DNA of 64,000 nucleotides from Siphlonurus alternatus (taxonomy: Eukaryota; Arthropoda; Insecta; Ephemeroptera; Siphlonuridae). This document shows, piece by piece, positions 36,901 to 48,102 of the stretch. The DNA lies in NCBI GenBank assembly GCA_949825025.1, contig OX463786.1, positions 13,177,309-13,241,308 of the forward strand. The letters are read 5' to 3'. A program made the position numbers and the translations under genes. Numbering within the stretch: the stretch's first letter is position 1; every line of letters begins with the position of its first letter. Under the pieces are notes generated by a model. The model did no database searches, had not been told where the DNA came from, and worked only from the letters and a program-made list of their open reading frames with translations.

Positions 36901-38376
36901 TATTTTAAAATTAATTATTTAGTTTGAAAAGTGAGTTCAAAAGCCGTTGGTTGATTCAAGTCGGTGCGCGCCCGCAGAGGCTGCTGATACGACGAGAATT
37001 TCCCGCGAATCATGGGAACCTCCTCCCGCCCCTTTCTTGTCGTATCACCAGCCGCTGCGGGCGCGCATCAGCTTGAATCAATCAACGCCATAGAACTCAC
37101 TTTTCAAACTAAATAATTAATTGTAAAATAACAGGCATTGTACAAAAATATTGAGCCACAGGGATGTTAGAATAATTCTTAGCTGCCCGAGTAAAAAAAG
37201 TATTCACTTTGGTACCCCTTTTAGGAATCCGTAGAAATGCCTCAAGCCTTTCACATAATCTCATTCGTCTGAAGCTGCTGCGGAAGAAAATCAAGTGAAT
37301 GACTTCAAAAAAATTAAAAAAATGTCAACGGAGAGCCGTAGAATACAACGCAGGAAATCATAAAGTTCTACGGCGTAATAAACAACATTTGCTATGACAT
37401 GATTTCGTAGCAAATTTTGATTATGTGAAAGCACCTTTATGCGCAAAAAGAAAATGTGACAGCAGGGAAAAATGACATGTTATTAGATCGCTTACCTGAA
37501 GTGCTACAGCGACTCTGATTTGATGAGAATCTACGAGAGTTTCCACGCATTGAGCAAATATAGTATTTATACATTCTTTTAATGATAATAATTGATCTCC
37601 ATTAAGTTTTTGTATTTCAGATTCAAGTTGTGTAATATTTGGTCGTAGTAGAAAAAATTCTTGCCAGAAATTTGCATTTCCAATTGTTGGATCTTCACCC
37701 TAAAAACAAAAATACATTACTGTACATTTTGTATTTTGTAGTTTGAGTACAAATATTAAAGGATGATTTTTTTCAGTCTAAGGTAGCTTTCACATACTCG
37801 GAAATTGCTACGGCATTCATGCCATAGCAAGTGTAGCTCCATAAGATAAGAAAGGAGAGACCTACGGCATGCCGTAGCAGATTTCGAGTATGTGAACGAG
37901 GCCTAACAGATTCTGTAGCTGGCAATCTCAATTACTGTATGCATATATTGTGAACATTAGGAAGAATACTGTATTATGTATGCAAATTTTCATACAGCTG
38001 ATATGAAACTTATGCATTTTACTGTACACAATTAAAGATATGCATACCAACAGTCCAATCGATCAACCCCTCAAAGGAATATTGTACAGTACATTATATG
38101 ATATGTATGTATATCATATATGCATACATATTATATTACACTATTCAACTCCACTATGTACAGTACATACATGCATTATGCATACCGTACGTATGCATAC
38201 TAATTGAATGATGCATAAATTGCTTACTGAATGCAGTGTATGCTGTGCAGCTACAATACAGTATGCAAACGTATTCATTGCAGGTTGCTTACCTTAAAAA
38301 AACTTTCATATATTTGCACAACTTTTCCCTTGTTTGGACGTTTAGAACCTGACCCATTCCGCTTTCTAGATGACAT
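25559..38376 (-). CDS. ARMH3: ARMH3 (C10orf76), armadillo-like helical protein, complete (685 aa)
   Basis: Thirteen coding exons (minus): 38376-38293, 37699-37496, 35628-35487, 34892-34594, 33822-33674, 33077-32847, 32606-32386, 31536-31304, 30829-30703, 29938-29863, 29101-29023, 27016-26900, 25654-25559. They total 2058 nt and all phases are consistent, giving 685 aa against about 689 in human. In vertebrates ARMH3 is a cytosolic/Golgi helical-repeat protein that binds PI4KB and GBF1 and supports Golgi PI4P. Diagnostic blocks include [20 protein letters not shown] (exon 6), [20 protein letters not shown] (exon 7), [20 protein letters not shown] (exon 9) and [20 protein letters not shown] (exon 12). 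The DUF1741 region covers roughly residues 430-660. The start is the first ATG of exon 1, aligning [11 protein letters not shown] with KEKVVIIYDQLF. No break is seen. Introns hold many MITEs and a minisatellite foldback. Confidence 0.96.
25703..26054. mobile_element. Hairpin MITE beside last ARMH3 exon
   Basis: AGGGTAGCACCACGAGAT ... ATCTCGTTGCGCTACCCT; inner TGCCTGCTTACAGGA and complement. Starts 49 bp from the acceptor of ARMH3 exon 13. Confidence 0.75.
26216..26357. mobile_element. Short inverted-repeat element
   Basis: TTCACATTTAACTTG ... AAGTTAAATGTGAACC, about 140 bp. Only the ends pair. Confidence 0.45.
27379..28823. mobile_element. Foldback element with 16-bp minisatellite arms and 9-bp target duplication
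   Basis: The left arm (27390-27645) repeats GGATGTTTGGTCGCAA and the right arm (28561-28816) repeats its complement. Unit order also mirrors: two GGATG units, then a TATTTTGGTCGC variant (left) or GAATTTTGGTCGC (right), then the regular array. The ends are GGGAGCCGGATG and CATCCTAGACCC. The 9-bp direct repeat CTTTCAAAC flanks exactly (27370-27378 and 28824-28832), as for foldback/MULE-type transposition. The loop (27650-28560) is AT-rich with no gene. It lies in ARMH3 intron 11. The open frames read from the arrays are repeat artefacts. Confidence 0.8.
29326..29783 (+). mobile_element. TTAA MITE family A, copy 2
   Basis: Same ends and interior as 590-1057, in ARMH3 intron 10, 80 bp upstream-side of exon 10 (29863). 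TTAA at both ends. Confidence 0.8.
31844..32304. mobile_element. Hairpin MITE in ARMH3 intron 7
   Basis: CAATGGACAATTTGCATCA ... complement. Shares CTCAATCGAAAGAGGAGGTCG and GTCACGTGACCTGGAGGC with the core of 17109-18086. Confidence 0.75.
33117..33320 (+). repeat. tRNA-derived SINE-like element in ARMH3 intron 5
   Basis: A B-box-like GAGTTTAAATCCAGG (33143-33157) is followed by CCATCCTGATTGAGG and ACGTTCCCTCAG, a tail block also present at 54940-55000 and 58835-58885. Confidence 0.55.
33852..34235. mobile_element. TTAA MITE family C, copy 2
   Basis: Same hairpin as 22800-23191. The right end is decayed (CTTACCCCGTAG). It begins 30 bp from ARMH3 exon 5 (33822), on the acceptor side. Confidence 0.8.
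36278..36672. mobile_element. TTAA MITE family D/E, degenerate copy
   Basis: TTAAGGGTAATGTTAAAAAAA ... TTATACCTTCCCCTTA, with the family's GTTCTTCTATACGTCCCCTA block. Heavily diverged, in ARMH3 intron 2. Confidence 0.55.
36774..37439. mobile_element. Hairpin MITE family W, copy 2, split by family B MITE
   Basis: TTAAGATGCTTTCACATAATTG ... GATTATGTGAAAGCACC, interrupted at 36803-37224. The inner GCCTCAAGCCTTTCACATAAT aligns with copy 1. Confidence 0.75.
36803..37224. mobile_element. TTAA MITE family B, copy 1 (nested)
   Basis: Hairpin with ends AAAGGGGTACCAAAGTGAATA and complement, inside another hairpin (36774-37439). The left TTAA is intact; the right is changed to TTTTAG. Confidence 0.8.
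37780..37905. mobile_element. Hairpin MITE family W, short copy
   Basis: AAGGTAGCTTTCACATACTCG ... TTCGAGTATGTGAACGAGGCC in ARMH3 intron 1. Confidence 0.65.
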
Positions 38377-38811
38377 TTTCTAACAACTCAATGACCAGAA
38401 TATCATTAAAATGATTGCATTTATTTTATTTAACTGTGAATATTTTGTGCATACAATTAGAACACCAAAAATTTACAGCAATAATTGTATGCATGCACTA
38501 TAATGCATTTAATTAAGAATTAATTAAGTCGGGATAGACACCGTCATGAAAATTGTGAAAATAAAGAACCTTTTTACGATCCAAGTTTATTATTTACTCT
38601 TTATATTTTAAAGACTTCAATAAACAACGAAGAAAGTAACTATAGAAACGACATACCAAATTTTAATGCATCATAACTTAAAACACGACAAATTACTAAA
38701 TAAATTTCATTTATTTCATTATTTATTGCTAAAAAATTTCTGGGGCCAACTCCAGCTGACCAGCCTTGCTCGGAAAAACAAGAAGCGATCAAAGCGCATC
38801 GAAGCGCATGG

Positions 38812-38823
38812 CGCGCATGCGCA
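38812..38823. promoter_or_regulatory. Palindromic NRF-1 / Erect-wing type site upstream of ARMH3
   Basis: CGCGCATGCGCA fits the NRF-1 consensus YGCGCAYGCGCR at every position. It sits about 435 bp upstream of the ARMH3 ATG, in a short GC-rich island (AAGCGCATC, GAAGCGCATGG) surrounded by AT-rich DNA. It is a plausible core of a TATA-less ARMH3 promoter. Binding is inferred. Confidence 0.5.
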
Positions 38824-38917
38824 GAACAACAGAGTTGAAAAAAAGAGGGAGAAGTTTAAAATTACAATAGATTTTTTTTCTGCGTTTTTCTTTCATTCTA
38901 AACAAATTAAATTATTC

Positions 38918-39290
38918 TTAAGGTAGAGATAATACGGATCAGCTGGCCCAATGCTAAAAAAATCCCATTCATAAAAATTATGAAAAAAATTTAAAATATT
39001 CTCCTCTACATCCCCTATCAGTAGGTAAAATATCAGGTATACAAAAACGAGCTAGTTTTCGAGTTATTAATTTTTAAAGTTCTCTAATTTAACATGGAGA
39101 AATTGAACTTCCATGTTAAATTAGTCAACTTTAAAAATTAATAACTCAAAAACTAGCTCGTTTTTGTATACCTGATATTTTACCTACTAATAGGGGATGT
39201 AGAGGAGAACATTTTAAATTTTTTTCATAATTTTTATGAATGGGATTTTTTCAGCATTGGGCCAGCTGATCCGTATTATCTCTACCTTAA
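38918..39290. mobile_element. TTAA MITE family E, copy 2
   Basis: Hairpin TTAAGGTAGAGATAATACGG ... complement. About 95 bp from the NRF-1-like site upstream of ARMH3. Confidence 0.85.
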
Positions 39291-40373
39291 CTTTTATTTT
39301 CATAAAATATTACATTTAATATACTTAAAAATTCCATAGCCATTACAAGACATTAAAGATCCAGCCATTCTTGCATTTAATATCAATTAACAAAATTAAG
39401 CTTTTCCTACAAATATACAGTATATTTTCACACATGGAAAATAATAATATTTGATTTTTATTTTTTATTTATTTATTCACAATAAAATTATTAACTTTAT
39501 TCAATATGAAACAGTTTACTTTATGTTTAAATATAATTAATTGTATTTTTTATTTGGTTGTATTTTTAATACAGTATATTTAATATATTTATGTTGTAAA
39601 ATCCCTTCTTTTCCTATAAATGCATGGTTTTTATTGGACTTTAAAGCCATAATTTATTAAATGATATACAGTAATACAATTTGTTGAATAACAACAATTT
39701 CCTTGAATTTGTTGTCTTCTGTATTATAATATTAATAAATCAATCCTACTCATGCACATTATATACTATACTATTAAGTAGCATGTTTTTACCTTAATCT
39801 TTTAATTTATCTTGATTATTATAACCTGTTAAATAACATTAATATTATTTAAATTTTTTATATTTAAAATATAAAGATACATAAATATAACATAATATTG
39901 TATAGTATTAAAAAATTAATATGTAATTTAAAAAGTGAGGAAGTATAAATACAAATTGCATTTGCTTATTTATAATTTATAATATTTTATTCATTATTAT
40001 CATTAAAACATTGTATTAAACACCATTATTCTATAAGCACATAATTCAAGTAAACATAAAAAAAATCCACAAACATAAAATTCCATTAATATATAATTTG
40101 ATATTGTATAAAATATTTTAAAAATGTATAATCCATTAAAATCCCATGATTCATTTCCCTTTTAACAGTAATTGTATAACAAAATTAAAATACTATGCAT
40201 AGATTTTTGACTAAGTAAAACTCCCCTTTCCCCCCATAGTGTATTATGGGGGAGAAATGAAAGATAGAAAATTGAAAATATTGATATGCAGTATAATTTA
40301 AAGTTTCAGAGATTTTATGTAGCTTATAATAGAATCTAAATTAAAATGTAAACAAGATATTTCTCCTGACAAA

Positions 40374-40376
<3 letters not shown>

Positions 40377-40468
<92 letters not shown>

Positions 40469-40470
40469 AA
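40377..40470. repeat. (TA)n microsatellite
   Basis: About 80 bp of uninterrupted TA, then a short interrupted ATATATATA tail. Confidence 0.95.
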
Positions 40471-40739
40471 TTATTATTAACAAAATTTGATGACCAAAAG
40501 ATAATATATAGTTGCAGCATTGATGTACTGTTTATAAAATACTTCATAAAACTTCAATATTATTTATATCTCATAGTTAAAGAAATTAATAAGACTTGGA
40601 CTCTAATTATTTTGACAAAAAGTTTCAAAATTATCACATGATATGTTGTGCCTTTTTAACTAGCTTCCTTGCACATTTTTTTAATATTATTTTATTAAAG
40701 GATCATACAAAGTAGAACCAAATATTACTGAAAAAAGTA

Positions 40740-41080
40740 CAATGGAAAACCTGCATGGAAATTTTTATTGCAGAAATAAATAGAGGGCACCGAATTATGC
40801 TACTCTGAATTTTTTCAGATTTTTTTGAGACCCAGAACTATTTTTAAATAATTATTCTGTAAGTTAAGTTGGCACCCCTGAATCCTTAATAAAAAGGATA
40901 GGACCGAGACGCCTATTGACGCCTCCAGGGGGCGTGACTGGACTTTCAATAATTATTTAAAAATAGTTCCCAGACTCTAAAAAATCTGAAAAAAAAAATC
41001 AGGGTAGCAGAACTTTAAACGCTCTATCCATTTCTGCAATATATAAAACAAAACAAAAAACTGAGGTCGATACTCCATTG
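40740..41080. mobile_element. Hairpin MITE family G, copy 1
   Basis: CAATGGAAAACC ... CTCCATTG; interior TTATTGCAGAAATAAATAGAG and GCTACTCTGAATTTTTTCAG with complementary arm. Confidence 0.65.
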
Positions 41081-41274
41081 TAAGGCATTGCTAAATCCAC
41101 CACCAATGAATTGAAATTCACCACGCCTCCACAGTATGATAACGTTCAGAAATGATGCAGGGTAACATAAGCTGCTTTGTCTGGAGTTGTTCGTATCACA
41201 CCAGAGACAGCAAGGAAGGGTAATGACCTTTAAAATATTTTTGAGAGACTTGGTGCTCTTCTCACCTACTTAAA

Positions 41275-41637
41275 AATGGAGTACTGACCTCAAAATTTTT
41301 TATTGCAGAAATGGATAGAGGGTGCAAAAATATGCTACTCTGAATTTTTTCAGATTTTTCTGAGACCGGGAAGTATTTTTAAAAAATTATTGAAAGCCCG
41401 TTTTATGATGTCACGGGCATTAATGTCCTATCCTTTTCTTAAGGAGAGGTGCACGTGACGTCATCAAAATGAACTTTCAATAAGAAAAGGATAGGACATT
41501 AACGCCCGTGACATCATAAAACAGGCTTTCAATAATTTTTTAAAAATACTTCCCGGTCTCAGAAAAAATTCAGAGTAGCATATTTTTGTACCCTCTATCC
41601 ATTTCTGCAATAAAAAATTTGAGGTCGGTACTCCATT
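41275..41637. mobile_element. Hairpin MITE family G, copy 2
   Basis: AATGGAGTACTGACCTCA ... GAGGTCGGTACTCCATT. About 190 bp downstream of the ACO1 stop; its TTTATT could supply a minus-strand AATAAA. Confidence 0.75.
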
Positions 41638-41823
41638 GCAAAGCTATATATTTTGGAACTATAACAGTTCAAAGAAAATAATAAGTCAGATACAGGCCAA
41701 TTAAGTTTGAGTTATATAAAATCCCTGTCATGTTGTAAAAAAATGGTGTGATTTTTCCTGAATAACCTCTCTATACAGTCAAAAATCTAAGCACAATAAT
41801 TATATAAGTTCTCAGAAAATGAC

Positions 41824-44800
41824 TCACACAAGCATATGACGAATCATGTAGTTTAATATACCGCCATGACGGAAATACGTAAGATCAACTTCGGTATCAA
41901 ATCGGAGCTGGACCTGGAAAGTGGCACCACCTTCAACCTGAATAAAAACATAAAAAAGTTAGCGATATATACATAAATTCAACATAAATTTTAAGATGAA
42001 AAGACTTAACAATTTTTGCATAGAAGTTATAAATTGAAAATATGGCAATATTTCAGATTTTTATGCAAAAAGTGTTTAAAAATTTAATAAGAAAAATATA
42101 TTTTTGGAGTTCTGTGAAGCAAAATATTTGGATTCTTTGCAAATTAAATATGCAAACTGTCTTTTTTAATGCTATACATATTATATCAAGGATACCACTG
42201 CAAATCGGACAAATGACAGATGTGGAAAAATAAAGGCTTCAAAATTTTCTCCATTAAAAGCCACCATGCATGTTAGAAAATTTAAATATTTTCTCAGTAA
42301 CTATTAAAGCTTGATTTGAAACCATCTTCTCCTACCTCCTCATTTAGGGGTCTCTGATAATAAATCAAAAGCTTATACTTTTCTCTAAAATAAAAAAATC
42401 TTTAGGTTAGGATAGGATGGTGGGAACACTGCAAAATCAGCTGGCTTGAAGCCTCTCTCTTTGCATTAGTAATTTTTTCATAGGAATATCCAAGTATAAA
42501 TCGATTAACAATTAACATTCACTGTTAGTTTATTTTGACTCGGCACAGTTGATATATTAATTACAAATTTACTCACATTGACAGTAATGAGCTGTCCAGG
42601 CTTGCAGTCTGCTGGGACGGTGATGGAGAATCTCTCACTTCCGCTCAGTCCAATGCTCTCTGCTGATTGGCCAGGCAAGAACTGGAGAGGAACCAATCCC
42701 ATTCCAACCAAGTTTGAACGATGGATACGTTCAAAACTCTCAGCAATGACTGCACGGATACCCTGTAAGAAAATATGAGTATATGAAAATATATTTGTGA
42801 TAATTAAGAGTTCATCACCATTTATATTGAATAATGTACGAGGATTTTAATTTTATATTTATGTATTGTACACTCCTCGCCTCTGAAAAGTTCCCTTCTC
42901 CAACCTAGGCTTGTTAATCACCATGCTGTGTGTTATATTTAATGGGCATGGAGATTAAAGGGGTACCAAAGTGAATACTTTTTTTACATATTCGGGCAGC
43001 TAAGAATTATTCTGATATCCCTGTGTCTCAATATTTTTGTAAAATGCCTAGTTATTTTAAAATTAATTATTTAGTTTGAAAAGTGAGTTCAAAAGCCGTT
43101 GGTCGATTCAAGTCAGTGCGCGCCCGCAGCGGCCGCTGATACGACGAGAATTTCCCGCAAATCATGGGAACCTCCTCCCGCCCTTTTCTTGTCGTATCAC
43201 CGGCCGCTGCGGACTCGCATCGTCTTGAATCAATATCAACGGCCATAGAACTCACTTTTCAAACTAAATAATTAATTGTAAAATAACTAGGCACTGTACG
43301 AAAATATTGAGCCACAGGGATGTTAGAATAATTCTTAGCTGCCCGAATATGTAAAAAAAGTATTCACTTTGGTACCCCTTTAACAAGGCTGCAGAAGGGA
43401 ACTTTTCAGAGGTGAGGAGTGTACATTAATTTAATTAAAGAAATACAAAATCTTTGAGGTTTCCATCCATGGTTCAATAAAAACTAAGGGATTTGCTGGG
43501 ATGCAAGCTAGACTAATTTATATACTATTTTATTTTACATTTAGAGCAATTAATTATTAAGACACTGAGTTTTCTCAAAAACATATGAAAATAATATAAG
43601 ATAATGTAACTCAACATTCTTAGTTATTTTATATAAACTAATATATTGAATAATAATGAAAATTAAGCTTTAACAAAAACCAATGCCAAAATTGCCATAG
43701 TTTTAACATTGCTCAGTAAATGTTGTCAGGAGAAATATCTTATTTACATTTTAATTCACATTCTAAGCTACATAAAATCTCTGAAACATTGTTTTGTTTT
43801 GTGTGACATATTATATATGTTTCTTGAAGCTTGCATGAATTATTACTGTAGTATGAGTAGTATGGGTATATATTATAGTTCTGGGTTCAAAGATATAAGG
43901 ATGAACATTTTTGTATTATAGTTACTAGCAAGCTAGATTTTCATTGTCCGAGAGAATTATGATGGCTTTTCATTATGACAGAATAACTAAAATGTCACCT
44001 TTAAAAATATTAATTAAGATTGACTTAAAACACAATATTTTGATATTTTATCCCTTGTCTGGATTAAAGTAGAGTGAGCGAAAAATTGACCGATGGTAAA
44101 GCTCATTCTCTTGCATGTAAAAAGTTACTTTGGAGCACCATAAATAAGCATCTGAAATCAGTTGAGACCGTCCTTCGTAAAAATTCTGAGCATTTGGGTC
44201 TAAAAGTCGATGACTTCGTCCATCTACTCCATGCTAACGCTCGAAAAACGTGGCTTCTTTTTTATTCGAACTTTAATTTCTTTCGCAATCTCCCGTAAAA
44301 TGTGTTTAAAAAATATTCTAAGATAGAACATATTATGGTGAATCAGAAAGTGTCATAACTTTTATTAGCCCTTCATAAAAATTTTGAGAAAATTCTGATA
44401 CAATACCAAAATCCGAGGAAAATTTTCATTTCAAATGTTGCGGTCTACGGGTTAACAGCTGACTGGATCAACGGGATCAACAACACTATATAACTTCAGC
44501 AGATGCTCGTATTGCGCAACTTGCATAAATTTCTACTGCGCAGCTTTTGAGGAGCCGACGTAACTTTTTCGTATGCACATATATAGTGCGTGACGTCATT
44601 CCCGTCATGCACTGCGCACTCAACTCGCTGACTCTACTTTAATAGCCTAGCTACTAATAAAGAAAACAGTTAATTCTTGGATTCTTGCACACATAATTAT
44701 GGACGCAGGCAGCTCATTATTTCGGATGAATGTGCCCACAAAGACAATAGGATTATTGTGAACTCACCAGCAGGTATGGTCCCTTGGCCGCCCAATCTCG

Positions 44801-47800
44801 CGATGACCCAGATCCGTAGTCCTTGCCTACGAGAGCCACCAGAGGAACACCTTCCACGGCGTAGCGCTCCGCAGCATCAAACACGTCCATCTGTGAAAGT
44901 AGCCTGCTGTCAGTGGCATAGTTTTTAATTTACAAAAAACTTAAATTTTGTTGTAGTAGAAAATAAATTAACAATGTGTGAACAAAACAAGTCCAATTGT
45001 GAATGTAGCATAATGAGAATACAATACTATTATATTTCTCTCAAGGTGCATGGTTGGAAGAATTGCCAGGCATAGTCCAGTTTAAACGCAGTAAATTAAA
45101 TTAAAATGGTAACAGATTCCTAGGTATGCTTTAATGGCAAAACTCTCCGTGATTGACAGCTTTCAAATCTACATTAAATTTAAAATTATTATTTAGTGTT
45201 AGTTTTATACATGTCATAATAATATATTAAAGGGGTACCAAAGTGAATACTTTTTTTACATATTCGGGCAGCTAGGAATTATTCTGATATCCCTGTGGCT
45301 CAATATTTTCGTACAATGCCTAGTTATTTTACAATTAATTATTTAGTTTGAAAAGTGAGTTTGATAACCGTTGGTTGATTCAAGCCGATGCGCTCCAGCA
45401 GCAGCCGCTGATACGACGAGAATCTCCCGCGAATCGGGGGAACTTCCTCCCCGCCTCCTTCTTGTCGTATCATCGGCCGCTGCGGCCGCGGGCATGCTTG
45501 AATCAACCAACGGTTTTCAAACTCACTTTTCAAACTAAATAATTAATTGTAAAATAACCAGGCATCATACGTAAATATGGAGCCACAGAGATGTTAGAAT
45601 AATTCGTAGCTGCCCTAACATGTAAAAAAAGTATTCACTTTGGTACCCCTTTAATACATTTCTCATAATTTCAATAGACAATATTTTTTTAGATTAAGGC
45701 TTAACCTGAGATATTCGGACGAAAAAAGTCGTATCGACAGATGTTCTTGAAATTAATTTGGTAGACTTACAACAATTGTCCATGCAAATACTACTGATTT
45801 TTTTTTAGATTTTTTTAACCGTTGGTTTAATTATAATTAATTTATTCAAATGTGTATTTTGTATCCTTTCAATGTTAAATTTTTCAATCAACATTGCACA
45901 AAAACGGCTCGAGAATTTTTTTAGTATTTTACATGGATTAAAAGCTATTTTTTTGGACTATTTTTCTGAATTGTTTTCATATATTTCGAACCGTGGCGAT
46001 GATCGTTTCTCATATGTCCTCAGAAACTTGGCAACGCTCTCAAGGACTGTAGTTACCACCCCCTCCTAATCTTTTATTCGCATTACTATTGCAACAGTGT
46101 TGTCAGATTTGCAGGTGTAGCCACGCCTCTTGACCTTGACAGACAAATTCTCAGGTTATACCTTAATTAAGTAAAAAATGTAAATTCATTTGAATCTTTA
46201 AAATATGAATGGAGGAATCATCAGATTTTCTGACATTTCTTTCTACTGTCTTCTTTGAAATGATGACATATATGGAGAAAAAGCCTCGGAAGACCCCTAT
46301 TGCAGTTTTGCCAGCCAAATCTAGAGTTGCAACTGCACCCTGACTACCATGCCGCTAGCAATCTCACCACGTCACCGGAGGGAAAGTGAACTGTCTTCGG
46401 TCCAGGCTTGCCGACCAGCTTGTTCACCAGGCGGATGTTGGCGAAGGTGCCGCGAGCCATCACAGCGTCATTACCACGACGAGAACCATAAGAGTTGAAC
46501 TCTCGTGGAGACAATCTGCAAAAAGAGAGGGTTCAGTGAGCAGCTAGTAGAGGGCAGCACAAGAAACAAGAGAGGAGGAATTTTATAATGCTTAAATGAA
46601 GTGTTGTAAAAAATAAGAAAATAAATATTATTTTGACAATTAATTTAGAAATTAGAATTACTTCTATTTACATCTCATGCTTACAATAAAATTTTATCTC
46701 AGTGGGAATAAAATGTAGCAATAATAATTAATATCGTCCCTCGTCCAGAATACTCTCTGAGCTATGTGCCTATAAAGATCTCTTGTGCAATAATGAACTA
46801 TCTGCTATAACAGGTAAGTGCAGGTGAGCTGTAAATCATAAAGCTCAATTTTGCATTTACCTGAAATAGCAGATAGCTCTATCATTATTGCATACAAGAT
46901 TGTTGTAGATAGCCAATTATTTAGGATTATACATTTCCCAAATGTTTTTAGATTTTGTACATAATACATCTGACCCTAATAAACCTCCCCCCAGAATCAA
47001 CAAGCCTCAATCAAGGGTGAATTTACTTCAAAAAGATAGAGCTAAAATGCATTTTCCCTCTAGTCTTGAAAACATGGAACATACACATGATAAGTATTAT
47101 AACCATATGCACCGGCCCACATATCATCTTCCCCCCCCCCTCCCTTTGCAGCCAAAATTAAAATTGCAGGAAATGAACACCCCCCTTCCTTCTAAAACCA
47201 AGAGCTATATAGTTCCTCAGATAAACACTGACCCTCTGGCTGCAAGGTATCTTGCTGCAGGACTGTTCCTTGCAATGCTGCCCGCAGGAGATATGTGATC
47301 CGTGGTGACCGAATCTCCAAGGTTGAGAAGGCAACGAGCGAGCTCCAGTGGCTTAACGGACGGCAGATCCTGCAAGAAACATCTGGTGTCAGACACAACA
47401 AACAAAATATGTTTCAAAATATTAGCTGTAACTTATTCCCCATCATTACACTTCATTGAAACTTTTTTTTTTTAAAGCAAACTTACAACTTTAAAATGTG
47501 CCAGATAAAACATTATTACAATTAACATTTTATTATTAATTGATAGTCATATATTAATTAACACACAAAAAGTTTAAAAATGAGTTCTATATATTGGCAC
47601 TTCTAAAATTAACCAATAAAATGCAAATGCAATACAGTGCAGGATATAATTTCACACTTCCCACTCAATGTTATATTATGATATGAAAGATATTCAGGGA
47701 GATAATTGTAAATTATTATTTATCTTTAATTATAATAAAAAAAAAATCACATAACAATTTTAAAAAAATTTCACATCGACCTTGCAATTATTTGGTCCAG

Positions 47801-48050
47801 GAGGAATTAATAATTATCCTTAGGATTATATTAATTATCCTTCTTGAAAAACAAATGCCATGCATAGAAGATTATTTGTAATCATTTTTGTAAAACAAAA
47901 TTATTAATGCACTCTATCTTGCACTGCATCAATCTCAAACTAATCACTTTTGAAAGTTTTCACAATAACTTCTTTCTATTGTTTCTTTGTACTTTATATT
48001 TTTACATAAAATAAATTGAAAACACAGCAACAAAATTATTTTAGATCTTA

Positions 48051-48102
<52 letters not shown>

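Larger units (their letters stand above)
38377..41823. other. ARMH3-ACO1 intergenic region
   Basis: Contains the NRF-1-like site, TTAA MITE E, very AT-rich DNA (39290-40376), the TA microsatellite and two family G hairpins. No gene seen. Confidence 0.6.

Noticed and set aside
40341..40547. Isoleucine/tyrosine-rich ORF
   Set aside because: Translation of the TA microsatellite.
43067..45542. Recurring 62-64-codon ORFs in B-family MITEs
   Set aside because: The same frame occurs on both strands of each hairpin because it is palindromic; not a protein family.
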